A stretch of DNA of 64,000 nt from Siphonodentalium dalli (GCA_032622095.1 CP136062.1:6262001-6326000); one strand, 5' to 3'; positions 36,990-48,652 are shown, counted from the stretch's first letter. The notes: generated by a model from the letters alone, not told the origin. A program made the numbers and translations.

Positions 36990-37100
36990 GTTTGTTTGTT
37001 TGTTAGGGTTTATCGTCGTTCCAGCCGCTAGGCCACACACGACGTTGTCAATTTTACGGGTAGAGGAAAGACCACGCAGAGGCTTAATTTCACCGGGAAT
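36990..37100 (-). mobile_element. 5'-truncated SINE, second copy
   Basis: The reverse complement reads GGTGAAATTAAGCCTCTGCG, GTGGTCTTTCCTCTACCCG, GTGTGGCCTAGCGGCTGG and GACGATAAACCCTAACAAAC, matching the 3' third of the SINE at 8245-8532. The tRNA-like head is missing. Confidence 0.85.
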
Positions 37101-37287
37101 TTATTTTTTGCCAAATTTGAATTATTTTTGCCATCAGCAAATTTGGCAAGTGGCAGCGCGAACACTAGTAGTATGGCATGCGTTAATAAAGTTCAAGAAT
37201 ATATGTTTTTGATTGTTTCAACTAGACTCTGGCCTTGCAGATTAATCAAACGTCGCGAAAATCATAAGGGTATACTTGTTCGTGTAA

Positions 37288-38890
37288 GGCCCGTTCCAAA
37301 CGACGGATTTTTGTCGACTCGAATCTAATACCAGACCCACAATTGTATTAAATGCGTCAAAAATGCGACGTTTGAAACAATTAGATCCGTGTCAGACGCA
37401 TCACAGACGAATCTCCGTCCAATTCAGACGAATCTTCGTCGGTGATGCGTCTGAAATCCGTCTTGGTTTCAAACGACGGATTTTTTACGACTCGAATCTA
37501 ATACATGTGACGAGAAGAGCCGAAAGTTGCCGAAGAACGAATGCAAATGATATGATAATGATATGATAATGGTATAATAATGAGGGGGCTCCCCTTATCT
37601 GAGGAAATACCCACATGACGTCATTTGTCGCACGCTCTCTTTGTCATGAAGAAAGATATGTCTATAAGCATTGCTTAGGTAACATTGTGCAAATTGTAAT
37701 TAGTTTGGTAGTTTGATTCCTCAACGAACATGGCATGTCACTGACTCACATCTTATAATGGATATAGTATCAATGTTTTAGAATAATACATATATACCGG
37801 TATCAGGGGTAGGGGTTGTAGCAACTGATTTATAATAATTCATATAGACCGATATTCCTTATTGTAAGGAATAGGGGTGGTAGTCTCTGATGTATGATAA
37901 TTAATATTTACCGGTATTACTTATTTTAAGGGGCAGAGGTGGTACTACTGATTTATAATAATTCATATATACCGATATTACTTATTATGAGAGGTAAAGG
38001 GGTGGGTAACCTCTTATTTATAATAATTCATATATTCAGGTATTACTTGTTATAAGGGGCAGAGTGGTAGCCTATGATTTATAATAATTTATATATACCG
38101 GTATTCCTTATTATAAGGGGTAGGGGTGGTAGTCTCAGATTTATAATAATTCATATAAACCGGTATTACTTATTATGAGGGGTCGGGATGGTAGCCTATG
38201 ATTTATAATAATTCATAGATACCGGTATTCCTTATTATAAAGGATATATAGGTGGTAGCCTATGATTTATAATGTATAATTAATATATTCCGGTATTCCT
38301 AATTATAAGGGGTAGGGGTGGTACCACTGATCTTATTTATAATAATTCGTATATACCGGCATTACTTATTATGAGGGGTATAGGGGTGGTAACCTCTTAT
38401 TTATAATAATCCATATATTCCGGTATTCCTTATTATAAGGGTAGGGTGGTAGTCTCTGATTTATAAGAATTATTGTATACCTGTATTTACATGGATGGTA
38501 TACACATATATGGCAATTGGTTGCACGATCTAACATTTATTTGTAGCGCCTATTATATTATATTATATTATATAACTATATGTACTATATACATCCTCAT
38601 ATACATATGCACATATATTCGCGCTGCAATCGCGCATATATTTATACATAATTTATACTGTATTTTAGTTTATATATGTATAACATACCGGTATATATAG
38701 GCCTCTATATCTACGCGTGACCATTTTGTGAAGGTAACATGGAGTGCACCTTTAAATAAATCGACCGATGTATTAGATTCGACGCGACAAAGATGCGTCC
38801 GTCTGAAACAAAATTGACCGCAGACGCATCACCGACGGATTTAATACAATTAGATTCGAGTCGACAAAAATCCGTCGTTTGGAACGGGCC
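37288..38890. mobile_element. 1.6 kb PIF/Harbinger-like non-autonomous element
   Basis: Perfect 42-base terminal inverted repeats (37288-37329 and 38849-38890) begin GGCCCGTTCCAAACGACGG. TAA lies directly outside both ends (37285-37287 and 38891-38893), fitting the TWA target preference of PIF/Harbinger transposons. Imperfect inversion extends further in (AATTGTATTAAAT / ATTTAATACAATT), and a sub-terminal hairpin has CAGACGCATCAC / GTGATGCGTCTG. No transposase or Myb-like ORF is visible. The middle is a 62 bp minisatellite. Confidence 0.85.
37780..38475. repeat. ~62 bp minisatellite inside the Harbinger-like element, ~12 copies
   Basis: Unit: GATTTATAATAATTCATATA, then TACCGGTATTACTTATTATA, then AGGGGTAGGGGTGGTAGTCT. 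Units lie at about 60-65 base spacing, with point variants. It is followed by an AT-only stretch to about 38700. Confidence 0.88.
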
Positions 38891-38894
38891 TAAG

Positions 38895-39825
38895 GGATAA
38901 CAGCACCATGTTCCGTGTGGTTATTTCTACGCACTATATAAGATATCGATGGATGTGGTCGACAAGAATAAATATGGTAATATGACCATGCGTTAGCGTA
39001 ATTAAATAACAAAGCTAAACCACTCACATTGGGGTAACTGGCTTTTGTTTTTTAAATCAAAATTGGTTTATATATTACCTGGTATTCCCGCCAAATAGGG
39101 ACGTACCAAAGGGATGCAACCGTGGGTGAGACCATACAATTTCCAACTACACAGGATTTGGTCTAATAACATTTACAAATATATAGGATTTTTGTCTAAT
39201 CAAATGTCCAACTATATAGCATTTGGTTTTGAGTAATGCAATATTTCAATATTGGCTTCATAATTTGGGTTTCCATACATTCTGTTTAAGAGCATGGACT
39301 GTGTAAATAAAGACACAAATGACAATCGTGACATAGCATTGATCCATATGTTATGTCTCGAGTAAACTGCGTCACAGTCTGCGTGCAGAACATGCACATT
39401 ATACATGCTATTAATCAGAATATGGCTGATGAGCGAATACGAGTTACACGTATTCAAATTCCAAGAAGTAACAATATATGATGGTAACAATTATGCATGC
39501 TGAATGTTATATCGTTAAAGCTGTTATCAGAAAGATATGGAGGTTTTGCATTACTAATATATAGACTAGTGACCATGACGCAATGTTCGGTAAAACATAC
39601 AAGTCTGAACTTGAAGTCGGAAAATTGAAACACCAAAGTGAAAATAATTATACCATGCATGCCGAGTGGGGAACGTGAACATTTTTACGGAATTTAACCA
39701 ATATATTTCTTGACGCTTGGTGAGCGATGCGACTGATATACTATATATGGAGAAGACATGTCAATTCCATAATGTTCATTACATTCGTATGATTTCAACG
39801 AATATTGATGAACAACGTCATGGTG
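38895..39825. other. No gene seen
   Basis: AT-rich sequence with short ORFs only and no supported feature. Confidence 0.5.
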
Positions 39826-39980
39826 TAACTTTTCCGGGTGCAGGATATTTCGGCACATGGACGTTTCGGCACCTATTTTTCAGGATGTTTCGGCACCTGG
39901 GGTTTCGGCAATTGTTATTTCGGACCAAGCATTTGGATGTTTCGGAACGTCATCGAAGACGTTTCGGCACATGATTTAAT
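39826..39980. repeat. Irregular TTTCGGCAC repeat
   Basis: TTTCGGCAC or TTTCGGAAC/TTTCGGACC recurs about seven times at 15-35 base spacing, several times preceded by GATG or GACG. This is a degenerate short tandem array. Confidence 0.7.
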
Positions 39981-41480
39981 TACTATATTTAATATGATTA
40001 GTATGAAGTTGAGTATATCGCAATGTTTTCTCGCATTGTGTTTTGAAAAATGCGGCTAATTTCACTACATTTGGCTTTTACATTGGACTCAAGATATTTT
40101 GTTCTTAGTACCCAGATCGTTTACAAAATATACGATATAGGTAAAATTGATACATTTGTTATTGTAATAATGATTTATAAGACTATAATCCGAATACTTG
40201 TGTTTGCCACGTGTATACTATATCAATACAGTTGATATTTATAGTATGGTATAAAAGTTTAATCCAGCTGTGTATTTAACGGCCTGTTGTATCATCAGAT
40301 GTCAGAACATAGTGACCAAACTCGATTATACATACATACATTGAGAGACACACGTTAACAGTCACTTTAAGCACGTTTGACCCGTCTTGATAAATCAATT
40401 AACGCGAACTGACGTGCGTATTTGTTAGTCATTAACGACGAAGAACCATCAACGCATGACCGAATCGATCCGCGTGGAAATTAAGGAACACACCCTAGTC
40501 AAGTTGTCCTACTAATGTGATATGGTGCTGATGGGTAATGATGAACTGCTATGCGATGTTAAGGCAAACTGATGCTGTTACGAAAATATACCGTTAATCA
40601 GTTTTAAAGTTGTCATTATTGCGGTGTTCGGATAATCTGAACATATGCAAGAAACGCTATAATGTGTATGAAATATTCAAAAGCACAATACAAATAAGTT
40701 AATACTGTTTGTATTAGCTGTTGCAAATCGACTATCAACAATTTAGCTATTCATGTTATTTAGCAAATAACAGCGCAGTCATTACTAGTTTTAAAAAAAT
40801 AACAAAAATATATATACGTTATTGAATGTTTCATACATACACTGTTATTTCTAAAATCCCTCGGCTTAGTCAAACACCGCGAAAATGACACTTAAAAGAA
40901 CAAAAACAGTACTTTTTTCGTTACGACGCAGTTTGTCCTACCAACAGCATAACAATTTTACAAGACTTTAATTTTGGCAGCATATTGTATTTCCCAGGAT
41001 AAGATACTACAAAGGCGATGGCACACTATGCCAATATCTCATTTTAAATCACACATCGCATCTAAGACAGTTATTCAGATACAAGAAAGAGACCAAAATC
41101 ATGCACTATGTTACACCGCACTGAAGGTTGATTGTTAATAAATATCAATTTTATATATGACAAAACACTCTTTATTGATAACTCTTTTTGTTGTGCTAAC
41201 ACTACTAGTAACAGAGATAATAAGATATACTGCAACTGATAAGAGAATCCTGATTGCCTTATACATTGTTATATCGGACTGAAACCAATGTTGGTTATTT
41301 CGAAAAAATATCACAGAACGCTTATTTAGAATCAACCCAGACATTAAAATCCCCTTGGGCGTCTGGGCGACCCATTAGTCGGAATCATATTCCTTTTTAT
41401 GGCATGCAGTCGTTAGACCGCTCGGTTAGTTTATACCCCGGTTGCATGTTACAATACCATAATAAAGCAATTGATTTAGG
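39981..41480. other. No gene seen
   Basis: AT-rich sequence without recognisable coding, repeat or RNA features. Confidence 0.5.
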
Positions 41481-42145
41481 TACCCCATAGAACCAAAAGC
41501 CGCGATAGTACCAGACAGTTTGGTACTATTAGCCTTTAGAGCCTGTTTAGCGTTATAGAACCAAATGAGTTGGTACTCCACATATGGCCAATCGTTGGCT
41601 CCATGCTGATTGGGTGAGACCGTGGGTGTGTCAATATCGAGTGCCGTGTACAAACGATCAAATTAAAGTGAAAAAATGTCGGATTATTTCATTTACCACT
41701 ATGCAAGTGAGTCTTTGTGGTTTTGTACTTAATTCGATGTTTAAACGCGGCAGCATCATTTGGAATCTAACATGTCACATTGTTCAATTTGCCGGTATCT
41801 GGGCTGTTTTGTTCTCTGGAGTACCAAATTGCTGGAGCTACGCGTAGTACCTAAATACTTCAGAATACATGTCTTGATATTTTGATACTTCAGATAATAT
41901 ATATGGCGTATCATGAAAGCATATATTTCTTGACACTCAATATCGTGAGCTTCGGTAACATAAATGCGGGGTGGGTATTATATGCAAAATGCCCGGGTAG
42001 AACTTAAATAATTAGTAGGTAATCCAGAGTACCAACAATTTGATACTCTAGAGTACCAAGAAGTTGGTACTCCAGAGTACCAAACATTTTGGTACTCTAG
42101 AGTACCTAAACTTTTGGTACTCCAGCGTACCAAAGCTGAAGTACC
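41481..42145. repeat. GGTACTC-GAGTACC palindromic repeat, first cluster
   Basis: A loose group at 41500-41600 and 41815-41835 and a dense group at 42027-42135 contain GAGTACCAA and TTGGTACTC in alternating orientation, usually as TTGGTACTCCAGAGTACCAA. The same family forms a denser cluster at 45281-45560. Confidence 0.8.
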
Positions 42146-43108
42146 TATTGTTTTAAGAGTGTACAATTAAAGAGCGTTCATAAATGTGTAATAATGGCCA
42201 TTTACAAAGGGCGTTCTTGATATCATGAATTGCTTACAAAGTCCAGTTACAAAGCAAAATATGCACAACTTTAAATTCAACACACAGTCGTGGCCAGGTT
42301 ATTTTGTTTGTATAATCATCGAAGGTGTCGTTATTGTCAGCGAAAAAACCGGATTCATCCGAGATCGCGGCGGGCGCATGAATAACTATAATTGTGTTAT
42401 GTTTTATGGGTACCAAAATGCATTTTGGTTATCTAAACATAGCGTTTCACAGTGTTAACATAACAGTAAATTAGGAAAAGGATTTGGTCGAACTAAGAAA
42501 TAATTAACTAAACTCATAAGTGGTTTATAAATAAATAACCCTGGTTACCCAGAGAATCTAACGTCTTATGTTCCGAAAGACCCCTTGAGAACAGGACACT
42601 TTTCCAAAGGGATCGATGTATCATTGTTTTGTGGTGCCCACAGTGTCTTGGGCCCGCAAACAAGGTAACCTGCCTTGCTCACCGTTGTGGTATGACTGTC
42701 AAAATTGGGAGGCATAGAACCTGTCCGAAAATTCAAATTGGCCGCGTTCCCGTAGTATAAATGTGGCATGTCCGTCATCAACAGGAAGTAACGAACTTAT
42801 CCGGAAATGGCAGAATTCCCGCGATACACTCAGAAAAATCAGAGGCCGTATACGTATTCTGGAGTGCCTACGGCGGTCTTTGGTAGTCCAGAGCATCAAA
42901 CTGACACTGCGCTGGTATCCCACGATCCCACAGAGGTCTGTAATACCAACAGAGCTGTGCAGTTAGCATAATACGACTCGCAATCGTATCGATTACAGGT
43001 TGGAAGTTTCAAAGCGCTGTTATCTAGAGTTACGGTTCCTGCGATCGCAGCGCCATTCGCACTTCTTTCTTTGTTTTCAAATCATCCGGACGAAAAATAA
43101 TACCATCA

Positions 43109-43199
43109 ATGGCGGTCCTTGTGGACAAATGGACTTTGGCGGATGTGTGTAATTGGCTCACTGACTGCGGTTTGGAGGAATTAGTTGATTCATTTAAAG
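43109..43199 (+). CDS. SAM-domain protein, first coding exon
   Basis: The ATG (context ATCAATGGCGG) opens a 30-codon exon with WTLADVCNWLTDCGLEELVDSF, the first two helices of a sterile alpha motif domain, a protein-protein or RNA-binding helical bundle. The exon ends in phase 1 at AAAG followed by GTTTGT. A possible continuation uses an acceptor at 43271-43274 and 68 coding bases to a stop at about 43342, but that peptide does not look like the rest of a SAM domain, so the true second exon is probably missing or unrecognised. It lies inside intron 1 of the minus-strand SGNH gene. Its partner exon is at 44396-44674. Confidence 0.7.
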
Positions 43200-44395
43200 G
43201 TTTGTCTTATATCATTATTTCTTTTCGCCAATTTCGGGCAGTTTTTATTTTTACTATGATTTCACTGTTTTCAGACTCGGCGACCAGAGGAGTGTGTTCG
43301 ACACTCAGACAATATGTCTTGGAGATCCACAAACCGATGTAAATTAGATCGTTCGAGTTAAAATAGATAAATCGGTCTATTTCCTAGTCTGGGCAAGTTT
43401 ATAGAAGGACTATTTTACAAGTACGGTATCAAGCAATAAAAGAGTGAGATTATCAAAAAAGATCACTAATTATGATTCGTACAAAATAATTCGGTTTCAA
43501 AATATATACATGTAATTATTCTATTGATAAATTAAGTTCAATCTTTTATTAACCCTTATCAGTAGAGTGATTTTTGGTATTTTGATAGTTTCCTAAAAAT
43601 ACACCCGAAAGTGAGGGTAGGGTACGAGTATGAGTACGTCCGACACCGACCATTGAAGGCACCCACAAACATTATAGAAATACAGTATTATACACAAAAA
43701 CTGAATATTATTATTTCTAAAAGATTGAGCATAATTCAGATATTCGCCCAGCGTAAAAGATTCAGCCAAATATGTTGTCCGAAGAGTACATCCGAAACCG
43801 TGGAATTGCCCACCTGTGGTCAGGTCATTACTCCCAATACGGTCTCAGTTAATGAGCAATTCGCACATGCGCGGCATGATGTCGTCTGAAGCTTTGATTT
43901 TGCGAGATTTGATACCCCTGCTTCTGTCCGAGCCGATAATTAATCATCTGTTCGCTATTTGCTCCAATGGTGCGATCTCATTATGATATAACTGTTGTGT
44001 CCGTATAAATCGGCGCGTTTGTTTTAATTCAGCGCTCATCATTGTTACGATTCTGGAATTTCAAATTCCTGCACCAGTAAAAGGGAATCTTTTTCCTTCG
44101 GGTACCACTCAGTTACATAACGTAATCTGTTTATGGCTCCTCTCCTTTGTGAGGGACGTGTGGCATTTATATGGCTGAATAGAATTAACCATATGGTTCC
44201 GAACCGGGTACTGGCTTATTGCTAGTGTCCGAGTTCAAACAATTATTTTGTTTGTATGTCAAGCGTTTTTTTTTTACAAAATTTCACCCAATTGCATTCT
44301 TAGTCAATAGTCAGACAGTGCTTCTTTACCAGATATTGTCAGAAAAGAGGTAATTTAAACAAATTTTATTAACTCATATTCAATCTCATTCACAG

Positions 44396-44674
44396 GTTCC
44401 ACTTGGACCAACACCGGCACTGGTGCTAAAAGGGTGTGTTTGTGGGCACCTCTTCTCATGTGACAAGATAGCCATCGTGATGGACGAAATGGAGATTTGT
44501 GACATGACGCTGGAAATATCTCTACTGATGTCGACCTACTTCGTGTTTGGGGTACAATATGCATGGAAGGTCAAGAATACAATGATATTTCTGGAAAAGC
44601 ATGTCATGAAACTAGATGGCGTTAGTGCACTAACCAACGGAGTCATTAGATTTCACAACATGATAATGAAATAG
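44396..44674 (+). CDS. SAM-associated protein, last coding exon
   Basis: After a CATTCACAG acceptor the frame is open to a TAG at 44672-44674, 92 codons starting VPLGPTPALVLKG. Landmarks are LLMSTYFVFGVQYAW and MIFLEKHVMKLDG. From memory this resembles the uncharacterised C-terminal region of many invertebrate SAM-domain proteins, which have a similar YVF...F...Q pattern; that needs a search. It is phase 0, whereas the SAM exon donor is phase 1, so at least one middle exon is missing. An AATAAA lies at 45023-45028. Confidence 0.55.
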   Translation, partial: VPLGPTPALVLKGCVCGHLFSCDKIAIVMDEMEICDMTLEISLLMSTYFVFGVQYAWKVKNTMIFLEKHVMKLDGVSALTNGVIRFHNMIMK

Positions 44675-45022
44675 GGTTATCATTTAAAAGGATATACTGT
44701 TGATACATGGATTCGTAAAGACAGAATCGACCATGTTAAGGTCAAAGGTGCCGTTAATTTCGAGGGCTGTAGTGGAAATCTTATGGATAGATAGATATAT
44801 ATATTAGTTTGCAGAAAAAAATTCTTATTTCATTCCATAATAACGATTTAAATTTTGTTTACAAAATTACATTTGACCTTAAAATTGACGATTCTGACTT
44901 TACGAATCCGTGTAATGATTTACATGTGTAAATCCACGTAGTGACTCCGTTGGTACATGTAAATTTCTTTGATCAGTGGGTATATATATACATTCCATGT
45001 TATCACATTAACTGTTGAATTT

Positions 45023-45028
45023 AATAAA
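45023..45028 (+). other. Candidate polyadenylation signal of the SAM gene
   Basis: AATAAA, about 350 bases after the TAG at 44672. Its assignment is by position only. Confidence 0.35.
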
Positions 45029-45280
45029 TGATTTAACTAGTTTCTTCTTTTTCTCATATGATAGCAACATGGGTATGAATTGTCCAGATCTAAAAACATG
45101 TATAATGAAGAGCTGATAGTTATCTGCCTTGAGTGAGTGGAATGTTGTACATGAATAAAAATGCTGTATCAGTTGGATGCTGATAGTATTTTGAGTGCAT
45201 AGCTCTATTAGGCAACAGTCACACTCTGGTGAATCTTGTCGTCAGTAGAATATCAGGCTGGATTATTGGATGCGACTCGT

Positions 45281-45560
45281 GTAGTACCAACATTAGGTTG
45301 GCAGTCTGGAGTACCAAATATATTTTGGTACTCTGGAGTACCGAAATTTGGGTACTCCATGAGGGTCTATGGAGTACCTAATTTGGCACTCCAGAGTACC
45401 AAATACGAAGTCCCAAAAGTGTTGTGGTACTCCGGAGTACCATTCAGGTTTGGTACTCTGGAGTACCAAAACCTCATTTGGTACTCTGAAGTACCACAAT
45501 TTTGGTACTCCGTGTGGGACAGCCGGAGTACCAAATTTGGTACTCCAGAGTACCTGGAGT
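45281..45560. repeat. GGTACTC-GAGTACC palindromic repeat, dense cluster
   Basis: More than a dozen GAGTACC or GGTACTC half-sites in 280 bases alternate in orientation, mostly as CCAAATTTGGTACTCCAGAG units. In translation it gives meaningless VPKFWYSG-like repeats in several frames. Together with 41481-42145 it marks a local burst of this repeat around the SAM exons. Confidence 0.85.
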
Positions 45561-45645
45561 TTTTAGAGTGTATCTTGCCGATGTCGTGCCGTTTTGTTAT
45601 GTGGCCGCCTATGTATATATGATGTCGAGCCTACATCATAGTTAC

Positions 45646-45772
45646 CTGTAGTCGCTGTGAATCTCGTGGGTAACTCGCAGTATTCCATCGTCAAGTACAC
45701 ACAACCAAGCATTACCACACACAGAATAAACACAGCTTTCAACACACGTGGTTCACATGACATCATAACCAT
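45646..45772 (-). CDS. SGNH/PC-esterase-like type II membrane protein, exon 1 (membrane anchor)
   Basis: From the ATG at 45772 (context CAGC-ATG-G, good Kozak) 42 codons encode a short basic N-terminus (EPRVLKA), a hydrophobic anchor at residues 10-29 with an ILCVVMLGCVYL core, and a short stem. The exon ends in phase 1 at ACTACAG before GTAACT. That phase fits the phase 1 acceptor of exon 2 and gives Asp at the junction, so the three exons give exactly 367 codons including stop. Type II topology is what a Golgi O-acyltransferase/esterase needs. A TTCTTTTTTCAG acceptor lies just before the ATG, so a 5' UTR exon probably lies further up. Assignment to this gene rests on phase and topology across a 24 kb gap. 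Confidence 0.6.
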
Positions 45773-46205
45773 GCTGAAAAAAGAATTTCAATATATGCTA
45801 GGGCTGTTAACGCGAAATCCCAAACAAGTATTACCACGCAAAGAATAAACACAGCTTTCAACACACGCGGTCGATCTGCTGTGAGTATTGAATGTGAAAT
45901 GACGTCATAGCCATGCTGAAAAAAGAATTTCAATATATGTTAGGACTGTTAACGCGAAATCCCAAACAAGTACATATATTACCACGCACAGAATAAACAC
46001 AGCTTTCAACACACGTGGTCCATCTGTTGTGAATGGAATGCTGAAAAAAAGAATTTCAATATATGTTAGGGCTGTAAAAGCGAAATCCCAAACAAGTATT
46101 ACCACGCAGAAAATAAACACAGCTTTCAACGCACGTGGAATGTGAAATGACGTCATAACCATTCTGAAAAAGGAATATAGGTTAGCACTGTTAACGCGAA
46201 AACCC
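45709..46205. repeat. Four tandem copies of the anchor-exon region with CRE-like sites
   Basis: Units at about 45709-45827, 45828-45977, 45978-46097 and 46098-46205 share ACAGAATAAACACAGCTTTC, AACACACGTGG and TTAACGCGAAATCCCAAAC. On the minus strand each carries a polypyrimidine-AG acceptor-like end, ATGG in three of the four units, and the codons VLKAVFILCVV of the membrane anchor. Only the copy nearest the donor (the first) continues into a complete exon. Two copies keep an exact TGACGTCA and one TGACATCA. Confidence 0.85.
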
Positions 46206-46210
46206 TGTGT

Positions 46211-46262
46211 CAATGCATTCTCTTATATATGCGAGTCGACCATATGTATATTATAAGCCCAC
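46211..46262. repeat. ATGCATTCTCTTATATA palindromic family, left half plus remnant
   Basis: Reads CAATGCATTCTCTTATATATG and then GCGAGTCGACCATATG, directly after the four-copy tandem repeat. It is followed by a hairpin with GCCCC-GCA-GGGGC (near 46270-46290). Confidence 0.65.
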
Positions 46263-48650
46263 GTACGCGACGCCCCGCAGGGGCGAAGCGGTGGGCTTTA
46301 GTTGGTACTGGGCGTACGCACTCGACGCTGGGAGAGCATTGAATCTGCAATACTGTTAAACGAAAAAATAAGTTTCTAAAAATATATCATGACCCCGACA
46401 CACACTTTGAACTTTGAACTCGTCTTCCCAAGCCACATATGCAGCGATTGAATAATCGCGTTTGTCTTAACCAATCAGAATCATCGTTGCTCACAGACGG
46501 TTGTTAGGCAAGTGATGCTATTCAAACAAAGTTGAAAATCGCCACCTCGGTTTATTATTTCCACGAATTACCAATTACAACACACGCGTTGGGCGAGAAA
46601 AAAACTGCTTACATTATGATATACAAGGTGAGTACATGTACATGATCAGTATCGGGTGTAGGATTTACCATTGTACGCCTTGTTTGGCGGCGAATGTAAC
46701 AAATTCACCAATTCCCAGGCGATGGCAGACTGACTCTTGACCGTTGACTCCAAGTTTAGACTTTAGTGACTCGGGTTCAAAGTCATAATTCCACGATTCA
46801 CTCTTGCAACAAATTTAGAAATTACAATTTGAACGAATCAAGCATCTACTTCATTTGTGATTATACCTGCGAGTACTATGTTACGTACACAGCGACAAAA
46901 TTAATTTATGAACACAGTTTTGTCAAAGGTGTCATTACCTGCGACCAGAAATTATTTAGACAGAACGGAAGCGATCGAATTCCCGCATTATTGACTTGTC
47001 GAATGATAGAACACTGACACACAGCGATGGTAAAATGGTTTTCACGGTGATAATCCTGATGAGAAAGTATGGAATAATACAATAAGTCTGCCGTACACAA
47101 CACTGACTACAGTACAGTACCGTTTATTAATATAACAGTTTGTTTTCAGTTTTGAAAATTGTCAGAGTTTTAATTTATTTTGCTAGCTAATGTTCACAAT
47201 GAATAGATATTTATGAACAAATAAATAACCTTCCACTCTCCTGCCACTCTCTTTTTTATAACAGGTATGGTGTGTTTGGTATGTGTATGAATAAGGCAAC
47301 TGGTATTATTAATAGCCATTCTGCAATGCCAAATGGCTTCACGTTCACACTACTAGTATGTTTATACACTTCATCTTCAAGTTAATCATGATTGCAAGGA
47401 AATGCCGTACGTAGCAGGAATTGTCTTGGATCCAGCTATTATTTTTTTAAACTTTCATCCTAATATTTGTAATATTATAATAGTCTCTCTGACATTGACA
47501 CTCATCTGCTCATGAGTCATGTATGAACATTATTATTTTTCGCTCAGTTTTAAATTTACGCAGCTACAGATACAGTTCTTAATCGATGTTGAATATATAT
47601 TTGAGAACCGCCATGCACAACATACATGTAAATGTACTGCATGCACCAGTACCGGTACATATAAAAAAAGCCAAAAAAATGTCCATGTTTCGACTGACCA
47701 AAATCCATGTTCAGGACATCAAACCTAATTTTTTTTCCTCGACAGCTATAATGTTTTTGCCGAACTTTACCGTTACACACTTTTGCCTCTTCCTGTTTAA
47801 ATACAAAACAAATTTCTAACACAACTCCATTGTGAAAACACTATACATTAAACCGAAACAACTATCAAGCAAGCCTTCCATCATGATCAGTTAACCATGC
47901 ATTTTTTCGGTTTCCCCATGTACATGTAGGCCTATCCATGTGTAAGCTGAGATATAAAAATGGATTAATTTCTGAATGCGAAATCGCTACCATACATGAT
48001 TTGTGGTTATGTTAAAACCCAATTGGTCTGTCTTTCAATTTTTTTATTGTTTAGTCAGCTAACGATCAGTGAGAGCAAGTACAATTACATTGTTCTCCTT
48101 TCGTTTCACACAAGCTGACACAAGTAGAACTTTTCTCAAAGTAAATTTATCTTCTCATGTGCATGGTCAGTGGCTCAGTGGACACTGATCCCCAGTGACA
48201 AGCCACTGTTCATCGCAGTTACTAGTACCATGGAAACGTACATGTTAAAACTCAACCATTTAAGGTTACTTGTACCGCTGCAAACTTAGCTTGAAAGATA
48301 TATGTCTTATTAGCATCATAGTAGCAACTGTTTAAGTAATGGTTCCCATCACAGAACACATGGCCAACGCTGATAATCATCAAGCATATTAGGCAAAAAA
48401 ACAATAATACCTGTGGAATTGTGGGATAGACATACCGGTACATGTACGTCCAGTTAAACTTTTCACATGCCCATAATTTAACTGATGGGGAAAGGTTATA
48501 AATATACCTTCGATCAACCTATATACCTTAATCAACTATTACAGTGACCGTGAACATTTTGACAAGTGCAAATTTTGGCACCTGCGAATAAAATATTGCC
48601 AGTAATTAATATAGGTGTGGGAGCAATCGCTCCCTTTTCCTGGGAAAGAC
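46263..48650. other. No confirmed gene; possible promoter region at its left end
   Basis: The first 400 bases are more GC-balanced and contain CCAATCAGAAT near 46480 and an ATG followed by a consensus donor (ACAAG, GTGAGT) near 46617-46630. This could be a promoter shared with the minus-strand SGNH gene. The remainder shows small ORFs without recognisable domains, one of which (48252-48443, minus) resembles a signal peptide. Confidence 0.35.
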
Positions 48651-48652
48651 TT

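Noticed and set aside
43275-43342. Second exon of the SAM gene
   Set aside because: Splice signals and phase fit, but the peptide does not complete a SAM domain, so it is only mentioned as a possible read-through or short isoform.
45236-45622. 128-codon ORF with repeated WYSGVP motifs
   Set aside because: It is a product of the GGTACTC palindromic array.
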